Numbered from the stretch's first letter, positions 36,180 through 43,742 are shown. The stretch: DNA of 64,000 nt from Candidatus Dormiibacterota bacterium (GCA_003169845.1 PNAG01000026.1:1-64000); one strand, 5' to 3'. Made by a program: numbers and translations. The notes: generated by a model from the letters alone, not told the origin.

Positions 36180-36208
36180 AGCCTACGGCCCGGCGAGTCG
36201 GGTCGCAA
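36180..36208 (-). promoter_or_regulatory. Leaderless promoter of the molybdopterin oxidoreductase gene
   Basis: On the minus strand TTGCGA (36208-36203), a 17-base spacer and TAGGCT (36185-36180), then 6 bases to the GTG at 36173. The spacing predicts a transcript starting at the start codon. This is the best complete leaderless promoter in the window. Confidence 0.55.
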
Positions 36209-36214
36209 ACAGCG

Positions 36215-36260
36215 ATGTCAAGCGCAGCGGCTTGACATTGATCACCGGGTATACGACATT
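36215..36260 (+). promoter_or_regulatory. Divergent control site: perfect inverted repeat and candidate rightward promoter
   Basis: ATGTCAAGC-GCAGCG-GCTTGACAT (36215-36238) is a perfect inverted repeat whose arms each contain TTGACA, one on each strand. The rightward TTGACA (36232-36237) is 17 bases from GACATT (36255-36260). The repeat may be an operator between the leftward oxidoreductase and the rightward membrane genes. Confidence 0.45.
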
Positions 36261-36300
36261 GCGTGGGCGCATTCCTGGGGTAGCACGCACAGGGGGGAGG

Positions 36301-36681
36301 ATGGGGAAGCGGCGTAGCGGGGCCGGCCGGCGCTCCGGCAGCGGCCGCGACAACGAGCCGGCCTGGGTGGAGCAGCTGGAGAAGATGCCGGTCGGCAAGA
36401 TCGGTGCCGGCGTGGTGGCCGCCGGATGGGCTGTGCTCGTGCTCTCCAGCCTCTACTTGACCCACTGGTCGCTCGAGGTGACTTTCTTCCTGGTCGTGGG
36501 GTGGTTGACGTTCGTGCTCGGGTGCCTGTCCCTGGTCGCCACAATCGCCGAGGCTCAGCGCAAGGGACCGACCAAGATGTTCAAGTTGGAGGCTTGGAAG
36601 GACGTCGAGGAGTACGTCCGCTGGTTGACGCCCATGGCGTTCGTGTTCGGCCTCATCTTCGCTCACTACTACTGGCACTAG
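36301..36681 (+). CDS. Two-helix membrane protein of unknown function
   Basis: A 126-residue protein with a basic, Gly/Arg-rich N-terminus (GKRRSGAGRRSGSGRDN), then two hydrophobic helices at about 38-55 and 60-80, and a last helix (MAFVFGLIFAHYYW) at the end. ATG 36301 follows a GGGGGGAGG tract almost without spacing; an in-frame ATG at 36232 is less likely. It starts a run of three closely spaced membrane genes. C-terminal HYYWH recurs as HFYWS in the third gene, hinting at a shared origin. Confidence 0.65.
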   Translation: MGKRRSGAGRRSGSGRDNEPAWVEQLEKMPVGKIGAGVVAAGWAVLVLSSLYLTHWSLEVTFFLVVGWLTFVLGCLSLVATIAEAQRKGPTKMFKLEAWKDVEEYVRWLTPMAFVFGLIFAHYYWH

Positions 36682-36684
36682 ACG

Positions 36685-37242
36685 ATGGCCAGGCAACCTG
36701 AACCAGCGCCGCCGTCATGGTGGTCCTGGGTGTTTTGGGCCGCAGCCGCGGGCCTCGCGGTGCTCTTTGCCTTCGCCGCCTGGCACCTCGTGTCGTCTCA
36801 CAGCCCGGTTTGCGACGCGATCTTCCCGGCACGGCGGAGCGGATACCCGAGCTCTCTGTTCGTGTTCGCCGGCATCGCGGCTTTCGTTCTCGGGTCGCTG
36901 ACTTCGCAGTATCAGATTCAGCACCACGAGCGAAAGCAGCAAGAGCTCGGCGAAGGTCAGTGGGCGAACCCGTCGGCGGTCCTCGCCATCAACATTGGGG
37001 TCGCTGCATTCCTGTTCCTGACCACGTTGCTGATGATCTACGAGGCCTGGACCCTCGGCACCGGCAGGTGGCCGATCACCTATTTCGTTCGCTGCGCCAA
37101 CGATGCCGGCCCGTTGATCACGCTCGTCGGGGTGGTGGGCTTCGCGTTCATCATCGGCCGCTGGATGTGGGTCTTCACCGACGCGGACTCCCGTCGCGGT
37201 TCGTCCCGGCGCCGCTCGCCGGACGAGAGCAAGCCCTCGTGA
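36685..37242 (+). CDS. Four-helix membrane protein of unknown function
   Basis: A 185-residue protein with helices at about 13-37, 55-73, 92-118 and 135-160, and a basic, Ser/Arg-rich tail (RRGSSRRRSPDESKPS). It starts 4 bp after the preceding gene and its TGA overlaps the next start by 4 bp, so it is the middle of a coupled three-gene unit. No family recognised. Confidence 0.68.
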   Translation: MARQPEPAPPSWWSWVFWAAAAGLAVLFAFAAWHLVSSHSPVCDAIFPARRSGYPSSLFVFAGIAAFVLGSLTSQYQIQHHERKQQELGEGQWANPSAVLAINIGVAAFLFLTTLLMIYEAWTLGTGRWPITYFVRCANDAGPLITLVGVVGFAFIIGRWMWVFTDADSRRGSSRRRSPDESKPS

Positions 37243-37550
37243 CGTTTCCGAATGCCGGCGTCCTGGGTGTCGCGTTCGTCGGTCTCGTGCTGCTCTTGGG
37301 AATCCTGGCGGCCGCCGACGCGGTTTTCGCACGCAGGTACGGCCAGCTGATCGGCCATTGGGTCCAGGCATGGGCGCGCCGTTTTCCGGTCCTTGCCTTC
37401 CTGCTGGCGATGGTCCTCGGCATGCTGATCGGGCACTTTTACTGGTCGACGCCGCCCGTGTGTCCGACCGGACTCAACGGCCAGGTCCTCCAGGCGGGGA
37501 CGGATCGCGACTGCGTCCTCGCGAACCCCAGCCCACCCGCGAACACCTGA
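37239..37550 (+). CDS. Two-helix membrane protein of unknown function
   Basis: A 103-residue protein starting at GTG 37239, which overlaps the TGA of the preceding gene (GTGA). Helices at about 8-27 and 50-68 are joined by a basic segment (ARRYGQLIGHWVQAWARR). The end of helix 2, IGHFYWS, resembles the AHYYWH end of the gene at 36301. Pro/Asn-rich extracytoplasmic tail with two Cys. No named family. Confidence 0.62.
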   Translation: MTFPNAGVLGVAFVGLVLLLGILAAADAVFARRYGQLIGHWVQAWARRFPVLAFLLAMVLGMLIGHFYWSTPPVCPTGLNGQVLQAGTDRDCVLANPSPPANT

Positions 37551-37573
37551 AAGGCTGAAGGGCTCCCGCAAAG

Positions 37574-37743
37574 ATGACTGCAGGCCAAGCGCTGGCCTGG
37601 GTGAGTCTTGGCGTCACCGCGGCGATCTATGTATTGGAGCTTGTGCTGGCGGCGATGCTCCTTCGCGTCTCGTGCTCAGCATGATTGGATTGGCAGGGGC
37701 TTTGGCCTGCGTCATCGGTGCGTACGGCCCCGGCTGGATGTGA
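37574..37743 (+). pseudogene. Small two-helix membrane protein, possibly split by a 1-base frameshift
   Basis: The first frame (ATG 37574 to TGA 37684) encodes 36 residues with one helix, GVTAAIYVLELVLAAMLL. A second frame starting with the overlapping ATGA (37681-37743) encodes a second helix, MIGLAGALACVIGAY. In the second frame the bases before that ATG read RLVLS, which would join the helices smoothly. Either two tiny coupled genes or one 57-residue two-helix protein broken by an indel near 37665-37680. Weak evidence either way. Confidence 0.35.
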
Positions 37744-37783
37744 TCAGCGTCACCAACGTAGTGGAGGCGCTTCACCTAATTTT

Positions 37784-37830
37784 CCCTCCCCCCGTGCAGG
37801 GGGAGGGCCAGGGTGAGGGGCGAGAAAGGA
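37784..37830. repeat. GC-rich hairpin repeat element, copy C (opposite orientation)
   Basis: CCCTCCCCC (37784-37792), six-base loop, GGGGGAGGG (37799-37807): nine pairs, followed by GGGTGAGGGGCGAGAAAGG, the reverse complement of the flank in copies A and B. It lies directly before the cupin promoter. Confidence 0.6.
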
Positions 37831-37841
37831 GATCACAAAGG

Positions 37842-37847
37842 TAGGCT
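37842..37847 (+). promoter_or_regulatory. -10 hexamer TAGGCT for leaderless cupin mRNA
   Basis: TAGGCT is 6 nt before GTG 37854, the same hexamer and spacing as at the molybdopterin oxidoreductase gene. No -35 box was seen. Copy C of the hairpin repeat is just upstream. Confidence 0.45.
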
Positions 37848-37853
37848 GACCCC

Positions 37854-38177
37854 GTGGAAGCATTCGAAATTCCGGAGCTGAATCCCCAGCCCCGCGACGC
37901 CGAGGGCCACGGCTACATCGACTTCCTGGCTTCAGAAAAGCTCAGCGTCGGGCTCGCGATCTGGCCGAAGGAGACAGCTGATCGCCAGCGACCGCACCGC
38001 GAGGACGAGGTCTACTACGTGATCAGCGGTCGCGGCACGATCCGGGTCGCGGACGAAGACCGCGCGGTCCAGCCTGGCAGCCTCGTCTTCGTGGCGGCCG
38101 GAGTCGAGCACCGGTTCCACACCATCGAGGAGGACCTGCGCGTGCTGGTCTTCTGGGCGCCGCCACATTCAGGATGA
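37854..38177 (+). CDS. Small cupin-domain protein
   Basis: A 107-residue single cupin barrel. The two metal-binding cupin motifs are visible: RPHREDEVYYVISGRGTIRV and, later, GVEHRFHTIEEDLRVLVFW, giving three His and a Glu for a metal such as Fe, Mn or Zn. Such small cupins are isomerases, dioxygenases, or sensors; no context narrows this. GTG 37854 is supported by the leaderless promoter spacing. Confidence 0.85.
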   Translation: MEAFEIPELNPQPRDAEGHGYIDFLASEKLSVGLAIWPKETADRQRPHREDEVYYVISGRGTIRVADEDRAVQPGSLVFVAAGVEHRFHTIEEDLRVLVFWAPPHSG

Positions 38178-38259
38178 TGCGCTCCCGATACCGGCCGAGC
38201 CCGCTCACTCCAACCACGAGATTCGCGGTGCGGTCCGAGCGAACTGGCGCATCCTCGCG

Positions 38260-38859
38260 CTAGATCGTCTTCTCGAAGCAGACGCTGGTCGGCGCTGCGG
38301 CGTATTCGCCCCAGCAGTCGACCTGGGTATAGCCCGCCCGGCGGTAAAGACCGACAGCCTCGTCCTGGTAGATGCCGGTTTCGAGGACCGACCGCCGCGC
38401 GCCGAGCTCCTGGCCGGCGCCTTCGAGATGCGCAAGGATCTCTTTGGCGACGCCGTGTCCGCGCAGCTCAGGCTCGACGTACATGCGCTTCACCTCCACG
38501 GTGGTTTCGTCGAGCAGTCGAATCGCGCCGCAGCCCACCGCCCGTCCGTCGATGCGCGCCACGACGAACGTGCCGAGCCCCTGTGCGAGCTGCTCCGGCT
38601 TGAGGTTCGGCCCGAACCTCTGCTCCGGCGAATAGCGGCTGGACAGGTGCGCGTCGAGAGCCGCGATCAGGCGCCGGGCATCAGGCGAATCGAATGGCTC
38701 CGCTGCGATCATTGCCTTCATCTGTTCGTGCAAACGATATAGCCGGCTTACGCAGGCGGAGGCACCACCCAGCGGGGACGACAGCTCGAGAGCGTCGGCG
38801 ACTTCCTTGATACGGGTCTGCGGCGAGGCGTTTCCGTTGGATTCGGGGTGGTCGGACAT
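38260..38859 (-). CDS. GNAT family N-acetyltransferase
   Basis: Acetylates a small molecule or protein with acetyl-CoA. The GNAT core is at residues 70-199: VGCGAIRLLDETTVEVKRMYV is the central strands (shown in part), RGHGVAKEIL is the acetyl-CoA pyrophosphate loop, and AVGLYRRAGYTQV the C-terminal signature. The first 50 residues form an extra helical region of unknown role. ATG 38859 is chosen. Convergent with the cupin gene. Confidence 0.87.
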   Translation of the reverse strand: MSDHPESNGNASPQTRIKEVADALELSSPLGGASACVSRLYRLHEQMKAMIAAEPFDSPDARRLIAALDAHLSSRYSPEQRFGPNLKPEQLAQGLGTFVVARIDGRAVGCGAIRLLDETTVEVKRMYVEPELRGHGVAKEILAHLEGAGQELGARRSVLETGIYQDEAVGLYRRAGYTQVDCWGEYAAAPTSVCFEKTI

Positions 38860-38958
38860 CTGCGCTTCCTCCGCGAACACGTAAAGGTCGGAACGGCCCA
38901 GATGCTCTGGCGGAAGCTATCTCACAAACAGTCTCAAGCCGGTCTCAAAAGGGCGTGA

Positions 38959-39507
38959 TCAGGGCTCTGAGCCCGGCGCGAACGACCAGCTGTAGCGCGA
39001 AATCAGCCAGTGCCCGTCGACCCGCAGCAAGCTGAAATTCGTGTCGAGCGTGTTGTGAGGCTCAGCCATCTTCGGGCCTGACACTTGCCATTGCGCGAGC
39101 CGCGCCCACGCCCTGATCTGTCCCCCGGCCACGGCTGACGAGCCTGTAGTGCTGACACTGTCCAGGCGCACCCAGTCAAGCCCCCCGCCGTAAACGCAGG
39201 CGGGCCCGCCCTTGTTGCTGACCGCGCGGTAGACGAGCGCAATCTCCTTTTGGAGCTGCGGCGAGGTGAAGTACGCGCCCAACTTCACGGGAGCTTGAGC
39301 AACCAGTTGATCTAGCGCGCTGGTGGGAACTGGGCCCGGGCACACCGGAGGAGCTGGAATGAACGCCGTTCGCTCAGCCGTCATGCCTCCGCGCACTGCA
39401 TCGAGAATTTCGTGGCGATCCTGGCGAGAAGCCGACCCTGGACCAGGTGCCGAACCGCAGCCTGCCAGCACCAGGATCACGATCAACGCGGCCGGAGTAC
39501 GCAACAC
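38959..39507 (-). CDS. Secreted lipoprotein of unknown function
   Basis: A 182-residue protein with a lipobox (LVLAGCG) after a short hydrophobic signal, a Ser/Gly-rich linker, then a domain with VCPGPVP, ACVYGGGLDWVRLD and a final VDGHWLISRYSWSF, suggestive of a NTF2-like or similar small fold; this is a guess. TTG 39507 starts the signal (GTG 39510 also in frame). Divergent from the patatin gene. Confidence 0.68.
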   Translation of the reverse strand: MLRTPAALIVILVLAGCGSAPGPGSASRQDRHEILDAVRGGMTAERTAFIPAPPVCPGPVPTSALDQLVAQAPVKLGAYFTSPQLQKEIALVYRAVSNKGGPACVYGGGLDWVRLDSVSTTGSSAVAGGQIRAWARLAQWQVSGPKMAEPHNTLDTNFSLLRVDGHWLISRYSWSFAPGSEP

Positions 39508-39615
39508 CTGCGAACTGCAACGGCGTCCGCCACTCGAGGTTACGTCCTGAACACGCTTCGAAATCGAGATCTCTTCCTTCCTATATATATGTGGCCTGGC
39601 GGATTGCCCTTGATC

Positions 39616-39621
39616 TAACGT
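39616..39621 (+). promoter_or_regulatory. -10 hexamer TAACGT for leaderless patatin mRNA
   Basis: TAACGT is 8 nt before ATG 39630 and there is no ribosome site. An AT-rich TATATATATG tract (39584-39593) upstream could serve the divergent lipoprotein gene. Confidence 0.4.
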
Positions 39622-39629
39622 CTTTGCCG

Positions 39630-40472
39630 ATGGCGACAGGTGGACGAGCTCTCGTTCTGGGCGGCGGCGGGGTGACCGGCGTCGCGTGGGAGACCGGAAT
39701 GCTGGCGGGGCTCGCCGAGGCCGGGGTCGACCTGAGCTCCGCGGACCTGGTCGTCGGAACGTCCGCCGGCTCGGTGGTCGGCGCTCAGATCCTGAGCGGC
39801 GTGAAGCTGGAGGACCTCTACACGGCGCAGCTCGCCGACCCGGCCGGCGAGATCGCGGCGAAGATGGGCGGGTTCGCCATGCTGCGCTTCGTCAGCGCTG
39901 CCCTCTGGCCTGGCGACGAACAGCACGCGCGCGCCCGGCTCGGACGTGCCGCGTTGAAAGCCCGAACGGTGCCCGAAGCGGAGCGGCGCGCTGTGATCGA
40001 GCGGCGCCTGCCAGGCGCGTCGTGGCCGGGAGGCACCCGGCTCCTCATCACTGCAGTCGACGCCGAGACTGGAGAGCTGAGGGTCTTCGATCGCGACAGC
40101 GGCGTCCCTCTACCCGAGGCGGTGGCCGCCAGCTGCGCAGTGCCGCTCGTATGGCCGCCGATCACCATCGACGGGCATCGATACATCGACGGCGGCGTGC
40201 GCTCTGCGACCAACGCCGACCTGGCTGCCGGCTGCGACCGGGTGGTCGTCCTGGCGCCGCTCACGTTTGCCCTGCGCCGCAGCCAACGCATCAGCACGCA
40301 GCTCGCCTCTCTTGGACCGAGCGTCCGATCGGCCGTGATCAGTCCTGAGGCCGCGGCACGAAAGGCCATCGGCGGCAATGTGCTGGATCCCGCCCATCGC
40401 GTTGCGTCCGCACGAGCGGGCCATGCTCAGGCGGCGGGCGTCGCCGATTCCGTCGCGGCGGCCTGGTCCTGA
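39630..40472 (+). CDS. Patatin-like phospholipase
   Basis: A 280-residue lipid acyl hydrolase with a Ser-Asp catalytic dyad: Ser45 in GTSAGS and Asp187 in YIDGGV. The oxyanion loop is LVLGGGGVTGV near residue 8-18. No signal peptide, so cytoplasmic. Members (RssA-like) cleave phospholipids or glycolipids; the physiological role is unclear. It overlaps nothing and is followed 2 bp later by the CDF transporter gene. Confidence 0.88.
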   Translation: MATGGRALVLGGGGVTGVAWETGMLAGLAEAGVDLSSADLVVGTSAGSVVGAQILSGVKLEDLYTAQLADPAGEIAAKMGGFAMLRFVSAALWPGDEQHARARLGRAALKARTVPEAERRAVIERRLPGASWPGGTRLLITAVDAETGELRVFDRDSGVPLPEAVAASCAVPLVWPPITIDGHRYIDGGVRSATNADLAAGCDRVVVLAPLTFALRRSQRISTQLASLGPSVRSAVISPEAAARKAIGGNVLDPAHRVASARAGHAQAAGVADSVAAAWS

Positions 40473-40474
40473 GG

Positions 40475-41455
40475 ATGAGCACGGGTCACCACCACTCGTC
40501 CGCGCACTACGGCAACAGGGACGCGGTAAGGGCGGTCGTTGCCAGCGCGCTCGCGCTGGGCATCGCCGCCGTCGCGGAGATAAGCGCGTCGATCGTGAGC
40601 GGATCCGCCAGCGTGCTGGCCGACGGGCTCCACAACGCCGGCGACGTCCTGACCAGCTTCATCCTTCTCTTTACGTTCGCCCTGGTCCGCCGGCCGGCCA
40701 CCAGGCGTTTCTCGTCCGGCTACGGCCGCTTCGAGGACGTGGCGACGCTCCTCATCATCGTCGTCATCATCGCCACCGCCGCGATCGCCGCGGCCGAGTC
40801 GGTCGCCAAGCTCATTCACCCGGTGAGCTACTCCAGCATCCCGCTCAGCCTCGGCGCAGCGCTCGTCGGCGTGATCGCCAACCTTGGAGTCTCGGAGTAC
40901 AAGCTGAGGGTCGGTCGCGGCATCGGGTCGGAGTCCCTGGAGGCAGATGGCATCCACTCCCGGATCGACGCCCTGGTCTCGGCCGGAGCTTTCGTCGGAA
41001 TCGGGCTGGCCGGTCTCGGTCTCAGAATCGCCGACCCGATCCTGGGCATCCTCATCACCGTCGCCATCGTCTATGTCCTGGCCGGCACGGTGAAACAGCT
41101 CTTCTACCGGATGATGGACGCGGTCGATCCGACCATCGTCGATGAGTTGACGAGTGCGGCAGCGTCTGTGAGCGGAGTGCTCCAGGTCCGCGATGTGAGG
41201 GTCCGCTGGGTTGGCCGCGAGCTGGTCGCCGCCATGCATGTCGCGTGCGACCCCAGGTCCACGCTCGCGGAGGCCCATGAGCTCTCGGTGCGGATTGAGG
41301 ATGCTGTTGGCCACGATGTCCCCGCCGCCCGGCTCGAGATCCACATGGACCCTGGCACCGTGCGCCACAAGCACACCGCCGTAGGCACCCTCGTCGATAC
41401 CGAAGATGACCATGGACACGAGCACCACCACGACGACGATTCCCCCGGCAATTAG
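40475..41455 (+). CDS. Cation diffusion facilitator (zinc/iron-type metal exporter)
   Basis: A 326-residue proton-coupled divalent cation exporter. Metal sites: DGLHNAGD in helix II and DGIHSRID in helix V, the canonical HxxxD pair. Six membrane helices span about residues 20-200, followed by a cytoplasmic CDF domain (VRDVRVRWVGRELVAAMHV). His-rich ends (STGHHHSSAHYG and HGHEHHHDDD) probably sense or store metal. GTG/ATG 40475 has a weak GAGG before it. Metal (Zn, Fe, Mn, Co) cannot be assigned. Cotranscribed with the patatin gene. Confidence 0.9.
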   Translation: MSTGHHHSSAHYGNRDAVRAVVASALALGIAAVAEISASIVSGSASVLADGLHNAGDVLTSFILLFTFALVRRPATRRFSSGYGRFEDVATLLIIVVIIATAAIAAAESVAKLIHPVSYSSIPLSLGAALVGVIANLGVSEYKLRVGRGIGSESLEADGIHSRIDALVSAGAFVGIGLAGLGLRIADPILGILITVAIVYVLAGTVKQLFYRMMDAVDPTIVDELTSAAASVSGVLQVRDVRVRWVGRELVAAMHVACDPRSTLAEAHELSVRIEDAVGHDVPAARLEIHMDPGTVRHKHTAVGTLVDTEDDHGHEHHHDDDSPGN

Positions 41456-41473
41456 TCAGATCTAGGAGGAGCA

Positions 41474-41926
41474 ATGAGCAGCCCTGAAGTCAACGCCCCC
41501 GAAGTCAGCGCCCCCCCGACGCACCGGCAGCACCGCCTGGTTCTCAGTCATGACTCGCACGCAACGGTCCACGGCACGGGACCCACGGGGCGCTTCAACA
41601 CCTGGCTCGCCGTGAGGATCACCAAGACCGTGGGTTCGATGTGGATGGCCTACGTGTTCGCCGCCCTGGCGCTGATCTCGCTACCCTTCGCGATCGCCTC
41701 GGGCCAGGTCATCATCATCGTCGCGTGGATCGCCCAGACCTTCCTGCAGCTCGTCCTGCTGCCCATCATCATCGTCGGCCAGAACGTGATCCAGGCCGCG
41801 AACGACGCGCGAGCCGAGGCCGACCACGAAACGTTGACCGCGGTGCACAAGCTCACGGTCGAGGTCCACGCTATCAATGAGGCACAGTCGGCGATCCTGA
41901 GGCAGATGCAGGCCACTGGAGCCTGA
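41474..41926 (+). CDS. DUF1003-like membrane protein
   Basis: A 150-residue protein with an unstructured N-terminus, two membrane helices at about 52-70 and 77-100 (VAWIAQTFLQLVLLPIIIVGQNV), and a helical C-terminus (VHAINEAQSAILRQMQ). The pattern is similar to DUF1003 membrane proteins, by eye. ATG 41474 has AGGAGGAGC seven bases upstream. Probably cotranscribed with the CDF gene. Confidence 0.6.
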   Translation: MSSPEVNAPEVSAPPTHRQHRLVLSHDSHATVHGTGPTGRFNTWLAVRITKTVGSMWMAYVFAALALISLPFAIASGQVIIIVAWIAQTFLQLVLLPIIIVGQNVIQAANDARAEADHETLTAVHKLTVEVHAINEAQSAILRQMQATGA

Positions 41927-41962
41927 GCCCTCTGGACACCCCTCGCCACACGAGGGGGTTCG

Positions 41963-42217
41963 CTAAGCGGCGGGGCCACTCCCGTTGGCGATCGGTCCCG
42001 CCTCGGGCTCGAGCAGGCTGTCCACCCCGGCTATGACCGGCGCATCGCGCAGGGCGTCGGCGATCCTGCACACAGTGGCGTTGGAAACTGGCCGTCCCCG
42101 GCGCGCCGCTGAGATCGTTCCCACGCTGATGCCTGACGCCTTTGCCAGGTCCGTGGCATTCCAGCCGCGGCGCGCGAGCTCGCGGTCGAGGCGGGTGGGG
42201 TCGATTCGGGTGCTCAC
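41963..42217 (-). CDS. Small helix-turn-helix DNA-binding protein (XRE-like)
   Basis: An 84-residue protein with an HTH at about residues 14-55: NATDLAKASGISVGTISAAR, followed by VSNATVCRIADAL. The acidic tail has no other domain. GTG 42217 is the chosen start. It is divergent from the cytochrome oxidase operon, and inverted repeats lie between, so it may be that operon's regulator. Could also be an orphan plasmid- or phage-type repressor, but no mobile genes are adjacent. Confidence 0.75.
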   Translation of the reverse strand: MSTRIDPTRLDRELARRGWNATDLAKASGISVGTISAARRGRPVSNATVCRIADALRDAPVIAGVDSLLEPEAGPIANGSGPAA

Positions 42218-42227
42218 CTTTTCCAAG

Positions 42228-42259
42228 TACCCCAGCGGGTAACACCTGGCGCGGCCAGG
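42228..42259. promoter_or_regulatory. Two inverted repeats between the HTH gene and the oxidase operon
   Basis: TACCC-CAGC-GGGTA (42228-42241) and CCTGGC-GCG-GCCAGG (42245-42259) lie in the 66-bp gap between the HTH gene start (42217) and the SCO start (42284). Either could be an operator for the HTH protein. Confidence 0.4.
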
Positions 42260-42283
42260 CTTATCCTTCAATCGAGACCTACG

Positions 42284-42919
42284 ATGGCAAGCCTGCGGTT
42301 GACCCGGCGACAGTGGAGGATCTACCTGACCGTCTGGCTGGTGGCGCTGGCCGCCGTCACCGGCACCCTGGTCGGCGTGGCAGCCCCGCGGCTTTTCGCA
42401 AAGCCACCGCCACCGGCCGGCCTGAGCGGCGGCGTGATTCTCAATCCATCCGTGCCGGCCCCGTCCTTCACACTGCGCGATCAGCAGGGCGCGCTGATCT
42501 CGCCCTCGCAGCTCCAGGGCCGGGTGATCGCGCTGACCTTCCTGGACACGCAGTGCCTCAACCTCTGCCCGCTCCAGGCGAGCCTGCTCGGGACGGTCCA
42601 GTCGGATCTCGGCTCCAGCGCCCACTTCTCGGTCGTGGTCGTGAGCGTGCGCCCCGAAGCGGACACGCCAGCCAACATCGCGACCTTCGCGACCTCTCAC
42701 GGATTGAAGAGCGGGTACTACTGGCTCACCGGCACGCAGCAGCAGCTCTCGAGCGTGTGGGACAGCTACGGTGTCGGGGTGCAGGTCGCCAACGGAGACC
42801 TGGCGCACAGCTCGATCATCTATCTCATCGATCGCAGCGGCCAGGAGCGGGTCGCATTCGCGGACGTGCCCGACGTGGCGTCGGTCGAAAGCGATGTGAG
42901 GGTTCTCGAGGCGGGCTGA
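42284..42919 (+). CDS. SCO1/SenC family copper chaperone
   Basis: Inserts copper into the CuA site of cytochrome oxidase, acting outside the membrane. 211 residues: N-terminal anchor helix (YLTVWLVALAAVTGTLVGVA), then a thioredoxin fold with Cys91 and Cys95 (DTQCLNLCP, a CxxxC copper site) and His175 (LAHSSI), the three ligands. ATG 42284. It leads the oxidase gene cluster, as in many Gram-positive type operons. Confidence 0.9.
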   Translation: MASLRLTRRQWRIYLTVWLVALAAVTGTLVGVAAPRLFAKPPPPAGLSGGVILNPSVPAPSFTLRDQQGALISPSQLQGRVIALTFLDTQCLNLCPLQASLLGTVQSDLGSSAHFSVVVVSVRPEADTPANIATFATSHGLKSGYYWLTGTQQQLSSVWDSYGVGVQVANGDLAHSSIIYLIDRSGQERVAFADVPDVASVESDVRVLEAG

Positions 42920-43007
42920 CATTCTCCGGCAGGGTCTCCGCTCGTAAATGGCCTCCACTTCGTGCGAACCAAACAAATTTCAATTTTCTTACAACTGATT
43001 TTGGGCA

Positions 43008-43036
43008 TTTACAAGTTATTCAGGGTTTGTTATGTT
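43008..43036 (+). promoter_or_regulatory. Promoter of the cupredoxin-cytochrome oxidase genes
   Basis: TTTACA (43008-43013), a 17-base spacer and TATGTT (43031-43036), in an AT-rich island at 42967-43036. The -10 overlaps ATG 43032, so the only compatible start for this transcript is GTG 43044, 7 nt on: a leaderless arrangement. Confidence 0.5.
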
Positions 43037-43742
43037 CGCCGTCGTGGTTTCGGGGGGGACTAACCGAGGAACGCCAGCGCGCCTCATTGTTCTAGTCCTG
43101 ACAATCGGAGTCGTTGCCGCACTGCTGGCTCTCTTCATCGGCGACTTCGTCGTGCGCGGGCCCGAGTCCTTGACCGCATCGCCTGCCACCGTTGCCCAGG
43201 GGAACACTCCCGCGCAGAACGCGTTCGTCCACCTCGAGGTGGTTGGATCGGTGGCGGCGGCGATCACCTTCCCGCGTCCGGACGACCCTCATCCCACCTG
43301 GGTCAGCTACCTGCCGACGACGATCCTCAAAGTCCCGGCCAACTCGACGGTGACGATGCAGATCGACCAGGAGGACACGCCTTCCGGTCTTCGCAACCCG
43401 TTCTGGTCCCAGGCGTTTGGCATCGAAGGCGGCACATTCCACATGACGTACTTCGACGACCAGGGCGCTCCGCAGCAGGGCGACTTCAGCTCGATTCCCG
43501 ACGCGGCGACGGCCGCCCACACCTTCGCCATTCCCGACCTCGGCGTTTTCGTTCCGCTGGAAGGTGTGAACGCCGCGGCGCCCGCCGGAAGCATGAACGT
43601 CATCACCTTCTCCTTCAAGACCGGAAAGGCCGGCCTCTACCACTGGCAGTGCTTCGTCCCCTGCGGGTCGGGCACCATCTACGGCAACGGCGGTCCCATG
43701 CAGACGCTTGGCTACATGGCCGGCTTTCTAATCGTCCAGTAG
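43032..43742 (+). CDS. Membrane-anchored cupredoxin domain protein
   Basis: A 236-residue protein (232 if translation begins at GTG 43044, see promoter). Helix at about 18-40 anchors it outside. The cupredoxin domain carries HTFAIPDLGVF, then YHWQCFVPCGSG and GGPMQTLGYM. The C-x3-C spacing is that of CuA, but the following His-x2-Met of CuA is absent (Gly/Ser/Thr run to Met), so a modified copper site is likely. Its place between SCO and CoxB suggests electron transfer or copper delivery to the oxidase. Confidence 0.82.
   Translation: MFAVVVSGGTNRGTPARLIVLVLTIGVVAALLALFIGDFVVRGPESLTASPATVAQGNTPAQNAFVHLEVVGSVAAAITFPRPDDPHPTWVSYLPTTILKVPANSTVTMQIDQEDTPSGLRNPFWSQAFGIEGGTFHMTYFDDQGAPQQGDFSSIPDAATAAHTFAIPDLGVFVPLEGVNAAAPAGSMNVITFSFKTGKAGLYHWQCFVPCGSGTIYGNGGPMQTLGYMAGFLIVQ

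Noticed and set aside
36717-37238. A 277-codon frame including the third small membrane protein
   Set aside because: Its first 174 codons are a shadow of the 36685 gene; only the part from GTG 37239 looks like a membrane protein.
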